Positions 51,271 through 60,442 of a DNA stretch of 64,000 bases are shown in pieces (position 1 is the first letter of the stretch; each line of letters starts with the position of its first letter). The position numbers and the translations under genes were made by a program. This DNA comes from an uncultured Lachnospiraceae bacterium (GTDB lineage Bacteria > Bacillota > Clostridia > Lachnospirales > Lachnospiraceae). The notes under the pieces are model-generated. The model was not told where the DNA came from and searched no databases. It was given only the letters and a program-made list of their open reading frames with translations. The stretch is taken from contig CANRIV010000003.1 of the NCBI GenBank assembly GCA_947630805.1, forward strand, positions 124,001-188,000, written 5' to 3'.

Positions 51271-52767
51271 ATGAAAAGGATAAAGAGAGCAGGAATTGCA
51301 GTGATATCTGTTATCTTACTGACAGGTGCCGTGCGTGTACTTGCTGCTTCTGAAGATGTACAGGACAAAATCAAAGACGGAATTGTGATTGGTCAAATTG
51401 ATGTGAGTGGAATGACCTATGATGAAGCGAAGGACGAAGTAAACAAATACGTCAATAAAAAAACTGCGACAAAAGTTATGCTGCAGGTCAATAAAGATGT
51501 AGTAGAGACCAGTCTGAAAGAACTGGGATACCGCTGGTCCAACAAGGACATAGTAAAGGAAGCGGTCACGTTGGGAAAATGCGGCAGTGTAATCAAACGC
51601 TATAAAGATGCGCTGGATATTAAAAATAAAGGAAAGAAGTATGAGATTGAACTGGCTTTTGACCCAAATGTTTTAGAAAAAAGGTTAAAGAAAATCTGCC
51701 AGCCTTATAATGTAAAAGCCAAAAATGCTTCGCTGAAAGCGACAGGGCATGGATTTAAAATTATTCCCGAAGAAGAGGGATGCACTGTAAATTATGAGAA
51801 ATCTTCGCAGGATATCCTGGAATATATCAATGATAAATGGGATGGCACATCTGATATTACCATGCTGGCGACAACAGAAATTACCAGAGCAAAATATACG
51901 ACAAAGGACTGCGAAAAAGTTTCTAATGAGCCCATGGGAAGTTTTACAACGAATTTCACAACAGGGTCTGCGTATTACAATAGAAATATGAATATCAAAA
52001 ACGGTGTGGAAAAGATTGATGGAAATATATTGTATCCGGGCGAGAGCTTTTCCTGTAATGAACATCTGGTCCCATGGACCGAAGACAACGGATGGTATCC
52101 GGCGGGAACTTATGTTGACGGCGGTGTGCAGGACAGTCTGGGTGGAGGAATCTGTCAGGTGTCTACAACGCTGTATAATGCTCTGTTGCGGGCGGAAATA
52201 AAGATTACAAAAAGATTTTCCCATTCCATGGCGGTATCTTATGTAGATTTGGCAGCAGATGCGGCATTGGCAGGGGATTATAAAGATTTGGTTTTTGAAA
52301 ATAATACAGATGCTCCGATTTATGTGCAGGGAATCTATAGAGAAGGGTCTTTATCGTTTCATATTTATGGACATGATACAAGAGACAGTGGTCATTCCGT
52401 AAAATATGAAAGTGAGCTGGTCAGCACGACGCCGATTAAAACGGTGACGAAAAAAGATTCAAGCAAGCCGGTCGGCTATACAGAGACGCAGCCGGGACAT
52501 GTGGGATATGTGGCAAAACTGTGGAAGATTACTTATGAAAATGGAAAGCAGGTCAAAAAAGAGCTGCTGCACACCAGTACATATGCCATGTCTCCGACGA
52601 CGATTATTAAAGGAAGCGCAAAAACGCCGAATAAAAAGGATCCGGAAAAAACAACCCAGAAACCGGAGGAAAACACTACAGAAAAAGTGACAAAAAAACA
52701 GGCAGAAAAAAATACGAAAGCGGCGGAAAAAGAAACAAAAGCAAAAAATAAAAAAGACGAAGAATAA
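51271..52767 (+). CDS. VanW family protein with peptidoglycan-binding-like domain
   Basis: A 498-aa exported protein. The N-terminal helix/signal is RAGIAVISVILLTGAVRVLA. Residues ~35-210 include two PG-binding-4-like domains (IGQIDVSGMTYDEAKDEVNK, then LKATGHGFKIIPEEEG); residues ~240-400 are the VanW domain (YPGESFSCNEHLVPWTEDNG, GGGICQVSTTLYNALLRAEI, FSHSMAVSYVDLA). The last 80 residues are a Lys/Thr/Glu-rich tail. VanW is associated with vancomycin clusters, but its activity is unknown; here no van genes are near, so a wall role is more likely than resistance. The ATG at 51271 follows GGGAGG. Confidence 0.88.
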   Translation: MKRIKRAGIAVISVILLTGAVRVLAASEDVQDKIKDGIVIGQIDVSGMTYDEAKDEVNKYVNKKTATKVMLQVNKDVVETSLKELGYRWSNKDIVKEAVTLGKCGSVIKRYKDALDIKNKGKKYEIELAFDPNVLEKRLKKICQPYNVKAKNASLKATGHGFKIIPEEEGCTVNYEKSSQDILEYINDKWDGTSDITMLATTEITRAKYTTKDCEKVSNEPMGSFTTNFTTGSAYYNRNMNIKNGVEKIDGNILYPGESFSCNEHLVPWTEDNGWYPAGTYVDGGVQDSLGGGICQVSTTLYNALLRAEIKITKRFSHSMAVSYVDLAADAALAGDYKDLVFENNTDAPIYVQGIYREGSLSFHIYGHDTRDSGHSVKYESELVSTTPIKTVTKKDSSKPVGYTETQPGHVGYVAKLWKITYENGKQVKKELLHTSTYAMSPTTIIKGSAKTPNKKDPEKTTQKPEENTTEKVTKKQAEKNTKAAEKETKAKNKKDEE

Positions 52768-52809
52768 TCACAGAAACAGAAGAAAAAGATTATATTCATA
52801 AGGTGGTTT

Positions 52810-53775
52810 ATGATGCAGATAGGAAAAGTTTCTGAAATTACTTACAATCGTTCTGTTTTAAAAAAGATAACCCATCCGGTAGAAGGCGTTCTTCCCGGAG
52901 CAGAAACTACCACGGTTATGTTGGAAGAGGTTACGGCGGTAATGTCTTCTAACTGCATCTTAAAGTGGTTTGAAGGGTGCGAAGATTATTTTTTACAAAA
53001 AAACATCAATGCACTTTACGAAAAGGCGGCAATTCCGCGGTATGTGCAGTTGGAAATTAATATTCCGGAACAATTTGATGAGAGAAATCTGGGCAAAATA
53101 ATCAGAAAATTGAATGACAGTGTGACCAATAGAAATCTTTCGCTCTGTCAATGCAGAGTTTACCAGGGACAGGTAACACATCCTGTGGCACACATTACAG
53201 TGATGGGTGAGACAAAGTATCATTTTTCGCGGAAAAATATAGTTCCGGATATGGACGTGGTCATGGCAGGAAGTATTGCAATCGGAGGCACTGCGGTTTT
53301 ATCCGACTTATATAAGGAAAAACTGTCCGAAAAGTATGCTTCAGATTTTGTTTTAAACTGTATAGAATTAAAACGGTTTCTTGACATTTCAGAGATTGTC
53401 CGAATTGTCATGGAAGAAAATAAGCCGGCGGCAATTTACAGTATTTCTGATGGCGGCGTGTTTGGCGCGGCCTGGGAACTGGCTTCGTTTGCCGGAATGG
53501 GGATTGAACTTCATATTTCCAAAATACCGGTGTGGCAGGAGACGATAGAGATAGCAGAACTGTTTGATTACAATCCATATCAGATGGACGGAACAGGAGC
53601 CGTGCTGTTTGTGACAGAAAACGGAGAGTCTCTGGTCCAAAATCTGGAAGAACACGGCATTTATGCCGACGTGATTGGCACGATGAAAGAAGGAAAAGAC
53701 CGGGTAGCGCTCAAAGGTTTGGAAAAAAGATATTTAGAGCCTCCAAGGGGCAATGAATTATATAGATTTATTTAA
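52810..53775 (+). CDS. AIR synthase/HypE-related protein
   Basis: A 321-aa PurM-superfamily protein. AETTTVMLEEVTAV and the glycine-rich SISDGGVFGAAWELASFAGM (about residues 216-235) with EIAELFDYNPYQMDGTGAVL match the C-terminal domain of HypE/ThiL-like ATP-dependent enzymes. No hydrogenase, thiamine or purine genes are nearby, and related clostridial proteins are uncharacterised. It lies just upstream of an Lrp-type regulator with a twelve-base gap. Function uncertain. Confidence 0.78.
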   Translation: MMQIGKVSEITYNRSVLKKITHPVEGVLPGAETTTVMLEEVTAVMSSNCILKWFEGCEDYFLQKNINALYEKAAIPRYVQLEINIPEQFDERNLGKIIRKLNDSVTNRNLSLCQCRVYQGQVTHPVAHITVMGETKYHFSRKNIVPDMDVVMAGSIAIGGTAVLSDLYKEKLSEKYASDFVLNCIELKRFLDISEIVRIVMEENKPAAIYSISDGGVFGAAWELASFAGMGIELHISKIPVWQETIEIAELFDYNPYQMDGTGAVLFVTENGESLVQNLEEHGIYADVIGTMKEGKDRVALKGLEKRYLEPPRGNELYRFI

Positions 53776-53787
53776 AGGAGATTCCAT

Positions 53788-54270
53788 ATGAGAGAAGAAA
53801 TTTTACGTTTACTGGAAAAGAACAGCAGAATTGATCTTCATGAAATAGCGGTCCTGCTGGGAATGGAAGAGGCGGAAGTTGCCAATGAGATTGCCCAGAT
53901 GGAAAAGGAAAATATTATCTGCGGATATTATACGTTAATAGACTGGAGCAAGACCAGCGAGGAGAGAGTAACGGCCCTGATTGAGGTGAGAGTAACACCG
54001 CAGAGAGGCACTGGATTTGATGAAATGGCGGAGAGAATTTATAAATATGACGAGGTCAAGGCTGTTTATCTTATGTCAGGTGGTTTTGATTTCACTGTAA
54101 TTTTGGAAGAACAGTCGATGAAAGAAATTGCACAGTTTGTCTCCAGTAAGCTGTCTACGCTGGAGCCTATTTTGAATACAGCGACTCATTTTGTCCTGAA
54201 AAAATATAAGGATTATGGAAGAGTGCTGGAAGATAAAGAAAAAGATGAAAGGATATTGGTTACACCATAA
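53788..54270 (+). CDS. Lrp/AsnC-family transcriptional regulator
   Basis: A 160-aa protein. Winged HTH at residues 1-55 (LLEKNSRIDLHEIAVLLGME) and a C-terminal RAM ligand domain (VTALIEVRVTPQRGTGFDEM, AVYLMSGGFDFTVILEEQSM). Its stop overlaps the ATG of the aminotransferase gene by one base, so it likely controls that gene in response to an amino acid. Confidence 0.92.
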   Translation: MREEILRLLEKNSRIDLHEIAVLLGMEEAEVANEIAQMEKENIICGYYTLIDWSKTSEERVTALIEVRVTPQRGTGFDEMAERIYKYDEVKAVYLMSGGFDFTVILEEQSMKEIAQFVSSKLSTLEPILNTATHFVLKKYKDYGRVLEDKEKDERILVTP

Positions 54271-55439
54271 TGAGAGACCCATTATCGAATGTTTCTAAGA
54301 ATATGAAACCTTCAGGAATCAGAAAATTCTTTGATATTGTCAGTGAAATGAAAGATGCTATTTCACTGGGCGTCGGAGAGCCGGATTTTGATACTCCTTG
54401 GAATGTAAGAGAAGAAGGGATATATAGTCTTGAGAAGGGACGTACATTTTATACATCCAATGCGGGACTAAAAGAGTTAAAGGAAGAAATCTGTAAATAT
54501 CTGAAAAGAAGACTGAATCTTGATTATGATTATAATACAGAAGTGATGGTTACCGTAGGAGGAAGTGAGGCAATCGACCTTGCTATCCGCGCCATGATTA
54601 ATCCTGGAGAGGAAGTGCTGATTCCCCAGCCGAGTTATGTATCGTATGTACCATGCGTGGAATTGGCTTATGGCGTTCCGGTCATTATCAATTTAAAAGA
54701 AGAGAATGAATTTCGTCTTACCAAGGAAGAACTGTTAGAGAACATTACGGATAAAACAAAGATTTTAATTCTTCCGTTTCCGAATAATCCTACAGGAGCG
54801 ATTATGGAACAAAAGAATCTGGAGGAAATCGCCCAGGTATGTATAGAGAAGGATATTTTTGTTATTTCAGATGAGATTTATTCTGAACTTACATATGGAA
54901 GAGAACACGTATCGATTGCATGTCTGCCGGGAATGAGAGAACGAACGGTACTGATAAACGGATTTTCCAAAGCGTATGCTATGACGGGATGGAGACTCGG
55001 ATACGCCGCTGCGCCCGCACTGATTATGGAGCAGATGATAAAAATTCATCAGTTTGCGATTATGTGTGCGCCTACTACGAGTCAATACGCGGCCGTGGAG
55101 GCACTCCGCAACTGCGATAATGATGTAAGGCGCATGCGTGAATCCTATAACCAGAGGAGAAACTATCTGCTGCATGAGTTCCGGGATATGAATCTGGAAT
55201 GTTTTGAGCCTTTTGGAGCATTTTATGTTTTTCCAAGCATTAAAAAGTTTGGTATGACTTCTGAAGAATTTGCAGAGAGACTTCTGATGGAGGAAAAAGT
55301 AGCAGTAGTGCCGGGAACGGCATTTGGTGAATGTGGAGAGGGATTTCTGAGAATTTCTTATGCCTATTCTTTAGAAAATCTTAAAATTGCTCTGGCAAGA
55401 GTGCGGAATTTTGTAGAACGGTTAGATAAGGAAAAGTAA
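54270..55439 (+). CDS. Class I/II pyridoxal-phosphate aminotransferase
   Basis: A 389-aa aminotransferase. The Schiff-base lysine lies in NGFSKAYAMTGWRLGYAAAP (about residue 234); LPFPNNPTGAIM holds the PLP-binding Asn, and DEIYSEL the PLP Asp/Tyr pair. It resembles the aspartate/aromatic aminotransferase group found beside Lrp regulators in clostridia. The substrate cannot be decided. The next gene starts directly after its stop. Confidence 0.92.
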   Translation: MRDPLSNVSKNMKPSGIRKFFDIVSEMKDAISLGVGEPDFDTPWNVREEGIYSLEKGRTFYTSNAGLKELKEEICKYLKRRLNLDYDYNTEVMVTVGGSEAIDLAIRAMINPGEEVLIPQPSYVSYVPCVELAYGVPVIINLKEENEFRLTKEELLENITDKTKILILPFPNNPTGAIMEQKNLEEIAQVCIEKDIFVISDEIYSELTYGREHVSIACLPGMRERTVLINGFSKAYAMTGWRLGYAAAPALIMEQMIKIHQFAIMCAPTTSQYAAVEALRNCDNDVRRMRESYNQRRNYLLHEFRDMNLECFEPFGAFYVFPSIKKFGMTSEEFAERLLMEEKVAVVPGTAFGECGEGFLRISYAYSLENLKIALARVRNFVERLDKEK

Positions 55440-55931
55440 ATGAATATTGTATTGTTAGAGCCGGAGATTCCACAGAATACAGGAAATATCGGAAGGACCT
55501 GCTATGCTACAGGGACCAGACTGCATCTGATAGAGCCAATGGGATTTCGAATCAATGAAAAATCTTTAAAAAGGGCAGGGATGGATTACTGGAAAGAACT
55601 GGACGTGGTCGTGTATGACAGTTACAGGGAATTTTTAGAAAAAAACCGGGGAGTTAAAATATGGCTTGCCACCACGAAAGCACCGAAAAAATATACCGAT
55701 GCAAAATTTTCTCCGGATGATTATATTATGTTTGGGAAAGAGAGCGCCGGAATTCCGGAAAAGATTCTGGTACAAAATAAAGAAGACTGTATCAGAATCC
55801 CGATGAATGAAAATATCCGCTCTCTCAATCTCGCCAATTCCGTGGCAGTTATTTTATATGAGGCACTTCGCCAAAATAATTTCGCAGGAATGGAAGAAGC
55901 CGGAGAACTGCATCATTTAAAATGGAAGTAA
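55440..55931 (+). CDS. trmL: tRNA (cytidine(34)-2'-O)-methyltransferase
   Basis: A 163-aa SPOUT methyltransferase of TrmL/YibK type: MNIVLLEPEIPQNTGNIGRT at the N-terminus, MFGKESAGIPEKIL and IRIPMNENIRSLNLANSVAV in the knotted C-terminal region. Methylates the wobble ribose of tRNA-Leu isoacceptors. The stop codon lies inside the terminator hairpin. Operon with the Lrp and aminotransferase genes. Confidence 0.94.
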   Translation: MNIVLLEPEIPQNTGNIGRTCYATGTRLHLIEPMGFRINEKSLKRAGMDYWKELDVVVYDSYREFLEKNRGVKIWLATTKAPKKYTDAKFSPDDYIMFGKESAGIPEKILVQNKEDCIRIPMNENIRSLNLANSVAVILYEALRQNNFAGMEEAGELHHLKWK

Positions 55932-55957
55932 GAACACACTGTTCTTACTTCCATTTT
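55919..55957. terminator. Bidirectional terminator containing both stop codons
   Basis: A perfect 18-bp stem (55919-55936 with 55940-55957), 3-base loop. The trmL stop (55929-55931) and the stop of the minus-strand regulator (55956-55958) lie in or at the stem. Confidence 0.85.
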
Positions 55958-56600
55958 ATTTTAACAAAGTTACAGTGCGTTTTTCTATTTTGATAAGACC
56001 TTCTTCCCGCATTTTTCCCAACTCCCGGCTCATGGCACTTCGGTCTACGGAAAGATAATCTGCCATGTTGCTCCAGGTAAAGGGGATTGGAAACGTATTG
56101 TTTTGAGATTTGGCAGACAATATTTCAAAATATGTTAAAATCCGGTCTCGGATGGAACGCTGGCTTAAAACTTCTAAATGCTCGCAAATACTCTGCGTCT
56201 TATCCTGGACCATGAGAAGAATGTTATTTACCAGCTGGCTGTGATGGGAACATGCTTTGTTGCAGCGCTTGATGACATGTTCATAATCAATATATCTGAC
56301 CTTACAGTCCGTCGTCGCTTCTACCGTGATATTTTCTCTGGAAGCATGAAAGTAAAAGAGTTGTCCGAAAATATCGCCTTCATTTAAGACTTCTAAAATG
56401 GTACGTGAGCCATTGGGAAGGCAGTGGACTACACAGGCGCTCCCGCTTTCCAAAATGCCGATGCCTCGATCTTCATCGCTGTAAAAGCATATGATTTCTC
56501 CGGCATAGTATTTCTTGATATGAGAATTAAAACAATTCATCATGGAGCGCTGGTCTGAATCTGAGATATTAAAAAACAAACGATTTTTTTCTGATATCAT
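55956..56600 (-). CDS. Crp/Fnr-family transcriptional regulator
   Basis: A 214-aa protein. N-terminal cyclic-nucleotide-like effector domain (ICFYSDEDRGIGILESGSAC, EVLNEGDIFGQLFYFHASRE), a dimer helix, and a C-terminal winged HTH (MADYLSVDRSAMSRELGKMR). No N-terminal cysteine cluster of the FNR type is visible. It is divergent from the nitroreductase-pfl genes, and palindromes in the intergenic region suggest it controls them or itself. Confidence 0.9.
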   Translation of the reverse strand: MISEKNRLFFNISDSDQRSMMNCFNSHIKKYYAGEIICFYSDEDRGIGILESGSACVVHCLPNGSRTILEVLNEGDIFGQLFYFHASRENITVEATTDCKVRYIDYEHVIKRCNKACSHHSQLVNNILLMVQDKTQSICEHLEVLSQRSIRDRILTYFEILSAKSQNNTFPIPFTWSNMADYLSVDRSAMSRELGKMREEGLIKIEKRTVTLLK

Positions 56601-56656
56601 AAAATACCTCCTGAAAAAAATAAAAAATTTATTTTATTATAACAAAATAAAGAATA

Positions 56657-56672
56657 TGTTGCAAATGCAACA
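56657..56672. promoter_or_regulatory. Candidate Crp/Fnr-type operator
   Basis: A perfect inverted repeat TGTTGCA-AA-TGCAACA (equivalently TGTTGC-N4-GCAACA), with the half-site spacing seen for FNR/HcpR sites. It lies 57 bases before the regulator start. Confidence 0.6.
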
Positions 56673-56728
56673 GAAACAGAATAAGAATAATATATAATGA
56701 AAATGAACTCTTTGTATTTTATTTTTTC

Positions 56729-56752
56729 TTATCATTGCAAAACAAATGATAA
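56729..56752. promoter_or_regulatory. Second inverted repeat in the regulator-nitroreductase gap
   Basis: TTATCATT (56729-56736) and AATGATAA (56745-56752), separated by eight bases. TTGACA at 56810 lies downstream but has only a poor -10 (TAACTG at 17 bases). Confidence 0.4.
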
Positions 56753-56872
56753 AGTGTTATATTATTCACAGTTAGTAAAATAGCATTTTATGTGTGGAAG
56801 TGCGTCTTTTTGACAGAGGTATTCATTGAGCGTAACTGCATAAACTAACTAATAATTATGGAGGTACTTTTT

Positions 56873-57412
56873 ATGGATGCTGTGACATGTATTAAAACCA
56901 GAAGAAGTGTCAGAAAATTTAAAGATAACCCGGTATCAAAGGAAGTTATTGAAGATTTGGTGCTGACGGCTTCCTATGCACCTTCTTGGAAAAACACACA
57001 GACTACCCGCTATATTGCGATTACGGATTCTGCATTAAAGAGCCGTATTGCGCAGGAGTGCTGTGGAGAGCATAATCAGGGAATCATTAATGGCGCTCCG
57101 GTCCTTGTTGCAACTACGATTGTAGATAAGCGTTCAGGTTTTGAGCGGGATGGAAGTTACTCTACAGTTCGGGGAGACAACTGGCAGGCTTTTGACAATG
57201 GGATTGCGGTACAGACTTTCTGCCTTGCAGCAAACGAAAAGGGACTGGGAACAGTTATCATGGGATTGTTTGACATTGATAAGGCGGCAGATATTCTGGA
57301 AGTTCCGCAGGGACAGTTGTTAATGTCGCTGATAGCTGTAGGTTATCCGGATGAAGAGCCTGCAGTGCCAAAAAAGAAAACAGTAGAAGATTTGCTGACA
57401 TTTTGTGAATAA
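56873..57412 (+). CDS. Nitroreductase family protein
   Basis: A 179-aa FMN oxidoreductase. MDAVTCIKTRRSVRKFKDNP at the N-terminus and PSWKNTQTTRYIAITDSALK are family features; GLGTVIMGLFDIDKAADILE near the C-terminus fits FMN binding. Reduces nitro or quinone groups, or acts as a flavin reductase. The ATG at 56873 follows GGAGG; the upstream ATG at 56858 overlaps that site. It precedes pflB by 84 bases and may share its transcript. Confidence 0.9.
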   Translation: MDAVTCIKTRRSVRKFKDNPVSKEVIEDLVLTASYAPSWKNTQTTRYIAITDSALKSRIAQECCGEHNQGIINGAPVLVATTIVDKRSGFERDGSYSTVRGDNWQAFDNGIAVQTFCLAANEKGLGTVIMGLFDIDKAADILEVPQGQLLMSLIAVGYPDEEPAVPKKKTVEDLLTFCE

Positions 57413-57428
57413 GTTACGTGAGTAATGA

Positions 57429-57443
57429 GCGGGAATATCCCGC
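57429..57443 (+). other. Hairpin between nitroreductase and pflB genes
   Basis: GCGGG (57429-57433) pairs with CCCGC (57439-57443), with flanking partial pairing. No strong T-run follows, so read-through into pflB is likely. Confidence 0.5.
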
Positions 57444-57496
57444 ATTGCTTTATAGAATTTTAAGCTTTACATTTATTTTTAGGAGGAAAAACAAAG

Positions 57497-59545
57497 ATGA
57501 GAGAAGAATGGACAGGATTTAATGGTGGCGCTTGGGAAAAAGAAGTCAACGTCAGAGATTTTATCCAGAAAAACTACACACCATATGATGGTGATGCAAG
57601 CTTTTTAGCTGGACCTACGCAGGCTACAAAGGATTTGTGGGAACAGGTTCTTGACCTTCAGAAGAAGGAGAGAGAAGCCGGTGGTGTCCTTGACATGGAT
57701 ACAAAAGTAGTTACAGGAATTACAGCACATGGTGCAGGTTACCTTGATAAAGAGAAAGAGAAAATCGTAGGATTCCAGACAGATAAACCATTTAAGAGAG
57801 CTCTTCACGTAAATGGTGGTATCCGTATGGCAATTCAGGCATGTTCAGACAATGGTTATGAGGTAGACCCTGAAGTTGTTGATTTTTATACAAATTATAG
57901 AAAGACACACAACGCAGGTGTATTTGATGTTTATACTCCAGAGATGAGAGCCTGCAGATCAAGCCATGTTATCACAGGTCTTCCAGATGCTTACGGACGT
58001 GGACGTATTATCGGTGATTACAGAAGAGTAGCTTTGTATGGTGTTGAGAGACTGATTGAAGATAAAGAAGCACAGAAAGCTGCTACACCTACTGTTATGA
58101 CAGCGGAAGTAATTCGTGACAGAGAAGAATATTCTGAGCAGATTAGAGCATTAAAGCAACTGATTGAATTAGGAAAGATTTACGGATTTGATATTTCGCA
58201 ACCTGCAAAGAATGTACAGGAAGCAATCCAGTGGACATATCTTGCATACCTTGCAGTTGTTAAAGATCAGAACGGTGCAGCAATGTCACTGGGACGTACA
58301 TCTACATTTATTGATATTTATGCTGAGAGAGACTTGGCAAACGGAACATTTACAGAAGAGGAAATTCAGGAATTTATCGATCATTTCATTATGAAGTTAA
58401 GATGTGTTAAGTTCTCAAGAACACCTGACTACAATGATATTTTCTCAGGCGACCCTGTATGGGTAACAGAATCTATCGGTGGTGTAGGAATTGATGGACG
58501 TCACATGGTTACAAAGAATTCCTTCAGATATCTTCATACATTGGAAAACTTAGGTGCAGCGCCTGAGCCAAACCTTACAGTTCTCTGGTCTACAAGACTT
58601 CCTGAGGCATTCAAGAGATATTGTGCTAAACTTTCTATCGAATACTCATCCATGCAGTATGAGAATGACGACCTTATGAGAGTAACACACGGTGATGATT
58701 ATGCGATTGCATGTTGTGTATCTTCCATGAGAGTGGGTAAGGAAATGCAGTTCTTTGGTGCGAGAGCAAACCTTGCAAAATGTCTGCTCTACGCAATCAA
58801 CGGTGGTGTTGATGAAAAGACAAAGAAACAGGTTGGACCAAAGTACAGACCATTTGAGGGAGAATATCTTGATTATGACCAGGTAATGGCATTATTTGAA
58901 GATATGATGAAATGGCTTGCAGGTGTATACGTAAATGCTTTGAATATTATTCACTACATGCACGATAAATACTGCTATGAAGCAATTCAGATGGCACTTC
59001 ATGATGCACATGTTAAGAGATGGTTTGCTACCGGTGTGGCAGGTCTTTCCATCGTTGCAGATTCCTTCTCAGCTATGAAGTATGCTAAGGTTAAGGTCAT
59101 CAGAGATGAAGATGGTCTTGCAGTAGATTATGAGATTGAAGGAGACTTCCCTAAATACGGTAACGATGATGACAGAGTTGACCAGATTGCAGTAGACATT
59201 GTTAATAAATTTATGGGATACCTGAGACAGCATCATACTTACAGAGACAGTATTCCAACACAGTCTATCCTTACAATTACTTCTAATGTAGTTTATGGTA
59301 GAGCAACAGGTAACACACCTGACGGAAGAAGAGCCGGAGAGCCATTTGCACCGGGAGCTAATCCACTTCATGGTAGAGATAAGAACGGCGCTGTAGCATC
59401 TCTTGCTTCTGTAGCTAAGATTCCATTTATGAATGCACAGGATGGTATTTCCAATACATTTACAATCATTCCTGACGCATTAGGAAAAGATGACAAGGTA
59501 ATTGCCGGAGATATTGATATCCCAGGATTTAAGCCTGCAGAATAA
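57497..59545 (+). CDS. pflB: Pyruvate formate-lyase core lacking the glycyl-radical C-terminal domain
   Basis: A 682-aa protein. The catalytic cysteines are Cys406-Cys407 in [27 protein letters not shown] and [13 protein letters not shown]-like segments match PFL throughout. E. coli PflB is 760 aa; this chain stops after [20 protein letters not shown] and a short tail ([10 protein letters not shown]), exactly before the domain that carries the radical glycine. That domain is encoded separately at 60443-60691, after pflA. Together they should cleave pyruvate with CoA to acetyl-CoA and formate. Ribosome site AGGAGG. Codon use looks optimised for high expression. Confidence 0.93.
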   Translation: MREEWTGFNGGAWEKEVNVRDFIQKNYTPYDGDASFLAGPTQATKDLWEQVLDLQKKEREAGGVLDMDTKVVTGITAHGAGYLDKEKEKIVGFQTDKPFKRALHVNGGIRMAIQACSDNGYEVDPEVVDFYTNYRKTHNAGVFDVYTPEMRACRSSHVITGLPDAYGRGRIIGDYRRVALYGVERLIEDKEAQKAATPTVMTAEVIRDREEYSEQIRALKQLIELGKIYGFDISQPAKNVQEAIQWTYLAYLAVVKDQNGAAMSLGRTSTFIDIYAERDLANGTFTEEEIQEFIDHFIMKLRCVKFSRTPDYNDIFSGDPVWVTESIGGVGIDGRHMVTKNSFRYLHTLENLGAAPEPNLTVLWSTRLPEAFKRYCAKLSIEYSSMQYENDDLMRVTHGDDYAIACCVSSMRVGKEMQFFGARANLAKCLLYAINGGVDEKTKKQVGPKYRPFEGEYLDYDQVMALFEDMMKWLAGVYVNALNIIHYMHDKYCYEAIQMALHDAHVKRWFATGVAGLSIVADSFSAMKYAKVKVIRDEDGLAVDYEIEGDFPKYGNDDDRVDQIAVDIVNKFMGYLRQHHTYRDSIPTQSILTITSNVVYGRATGNTPDGRRAGEPFAPGANPLHGRDKNGAVASLASVAKIPFMNAQDGISNTFTIIPDALGKDDKVIAGDIDIPGFKPAE

Positions 59546-59626
59546 TAAAAAGCACAACAGGAACATAAAACAGTTTCTGGAAATGCTTCAAGGTAAATAA
59601 AATTTTGAAATAAGGAACTATTCAGA

Positions 59627-60382
59627 ATGGCAACAGGTATGATTCATTCCATTGAAAGCTGTGGAACAGTAGACGGACCAGGAGTACGATTTGTCGTATT
59701 TTTTAAAGGATGTCCGATGAGATGTTTATATTGTCACAATCCCGACACCTGGGAAATGACAGGTGGAGAAGAAATGACAGTAGAGCAGCTGATGGCAGAA
59801 TATGAAAAGAAAAGACCTTTTTATGAAACAGGAGGAATTACTGCTACAGGCGGTGAGCCTATGGTACAGTTGGAATTTCTTACAGAACTTTTTGAGGAGT
59901 CGAAGAAAAGGAAGATTCATACCTGTCTGGATACATCCGGCACGATGTTTCAGCCGGATAATCCGGAATACCTGAAAAAGGTAGACCGGTTACTGGAAGT
60001 AACAGATTTGGTCATGTTGGACATCAAACATATTAATCCGGAAGAACATTGGAAATTATGTAAGCGTCCGAACGAAAATATTCTGGCATTTGCCAAATAT
60101 CTGGATAAAAAAAATATTGAAATATGGATTCGACATGTATGTGTTCCCAATATTACAATAAATAAAAAGTATCTGTATCAGCTGGGAGAATTTATCGGAA
60201 CATTGAAAAATCTCAAAGCGATTGATGTTCTTCCTTACCATGATATGGGAAAGGTAAAATATGAACAGCTGGGAATAGAATATCCGATTCCCGATATAAA
60301 GCCTGCGACAAAGGAAATGGCGATTGCCTGTCGCAAGGTGATTTTGAAGGGAGTAAAAGATATTCGGGAAAAAATAAGTTAA
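59627..60382 (+). CDS. pflA: Pyruvate formate-lyase activating enzyme
   Basis: A 251-aa radical SAM activase. The cluster cysteines are Cys29, Cys33 and Cys36 in KGCPMRCLYCHNPDTW; GGITATGGEPMVQ is the SAM-binding segment, and VMLDIKHINPEEH is typical. It abstracts hydrogen from the glycine of the radical domain, here presumably the separate small protein encoded 60 bases downstream. The length is normal. It lies between the two halves of its substrate enzyme. Confidence 0.95.
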   Translation: MATGMIHSIESCGTVDGPGVRFVVFFKGCPMRCLYCHNPDTWEMTGGEEMTVEQLMAEYEKKRPFYETGGITATGGEPMVQLEFLTELFEESKKRKIHTCLDTSGTMFQPDNPEYLKKVDRLLEVTDLVMLDIKHINPEEHWKLCKRPNENILAFAKYLDKKNIEIWIRHVCVPNITINKKYLYQLGEFIGTLKNLKAIDVLPYHDMGKVKYEQLGIEYPIPDIKPATKEMAIACRKVILKGVKDIREKIS

Positions 60383-60389
60383 TTAAACA

Positions 60390-60413
60390 TGATTTTCATA
60401 AAAACGAAAATCA
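60390..60413 (+). other. Hairpin between pflA and the glycyl-radical subunit gene
   Basis: TGATTTTC (60390-60397) and GAAAATCA (60406-60413) with an 8-base loop, no T-run after it. Could stabilise or process the mRNA so that the small subunit is made in a different amount. Confidence 0.45.
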
Positions 60414-60442
60414 AATTCATAAATAATAAGGAGGAGAATAAG

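Noticed and set aside
51271-52767. Glycopeptide resistance gene on the basis of VanW
   Set aside because: VanW-domain proteins are widespread in Clostridia; no vanH, vanA/B, vanX or vanRS lies nearby.
60389-60442. Extended N-terminus of the glycyl-radical subunit
   Set aside because: No ribosome site; the segment contains the hairpin, while AAGGAGGAG precedes the ATG at 60443.
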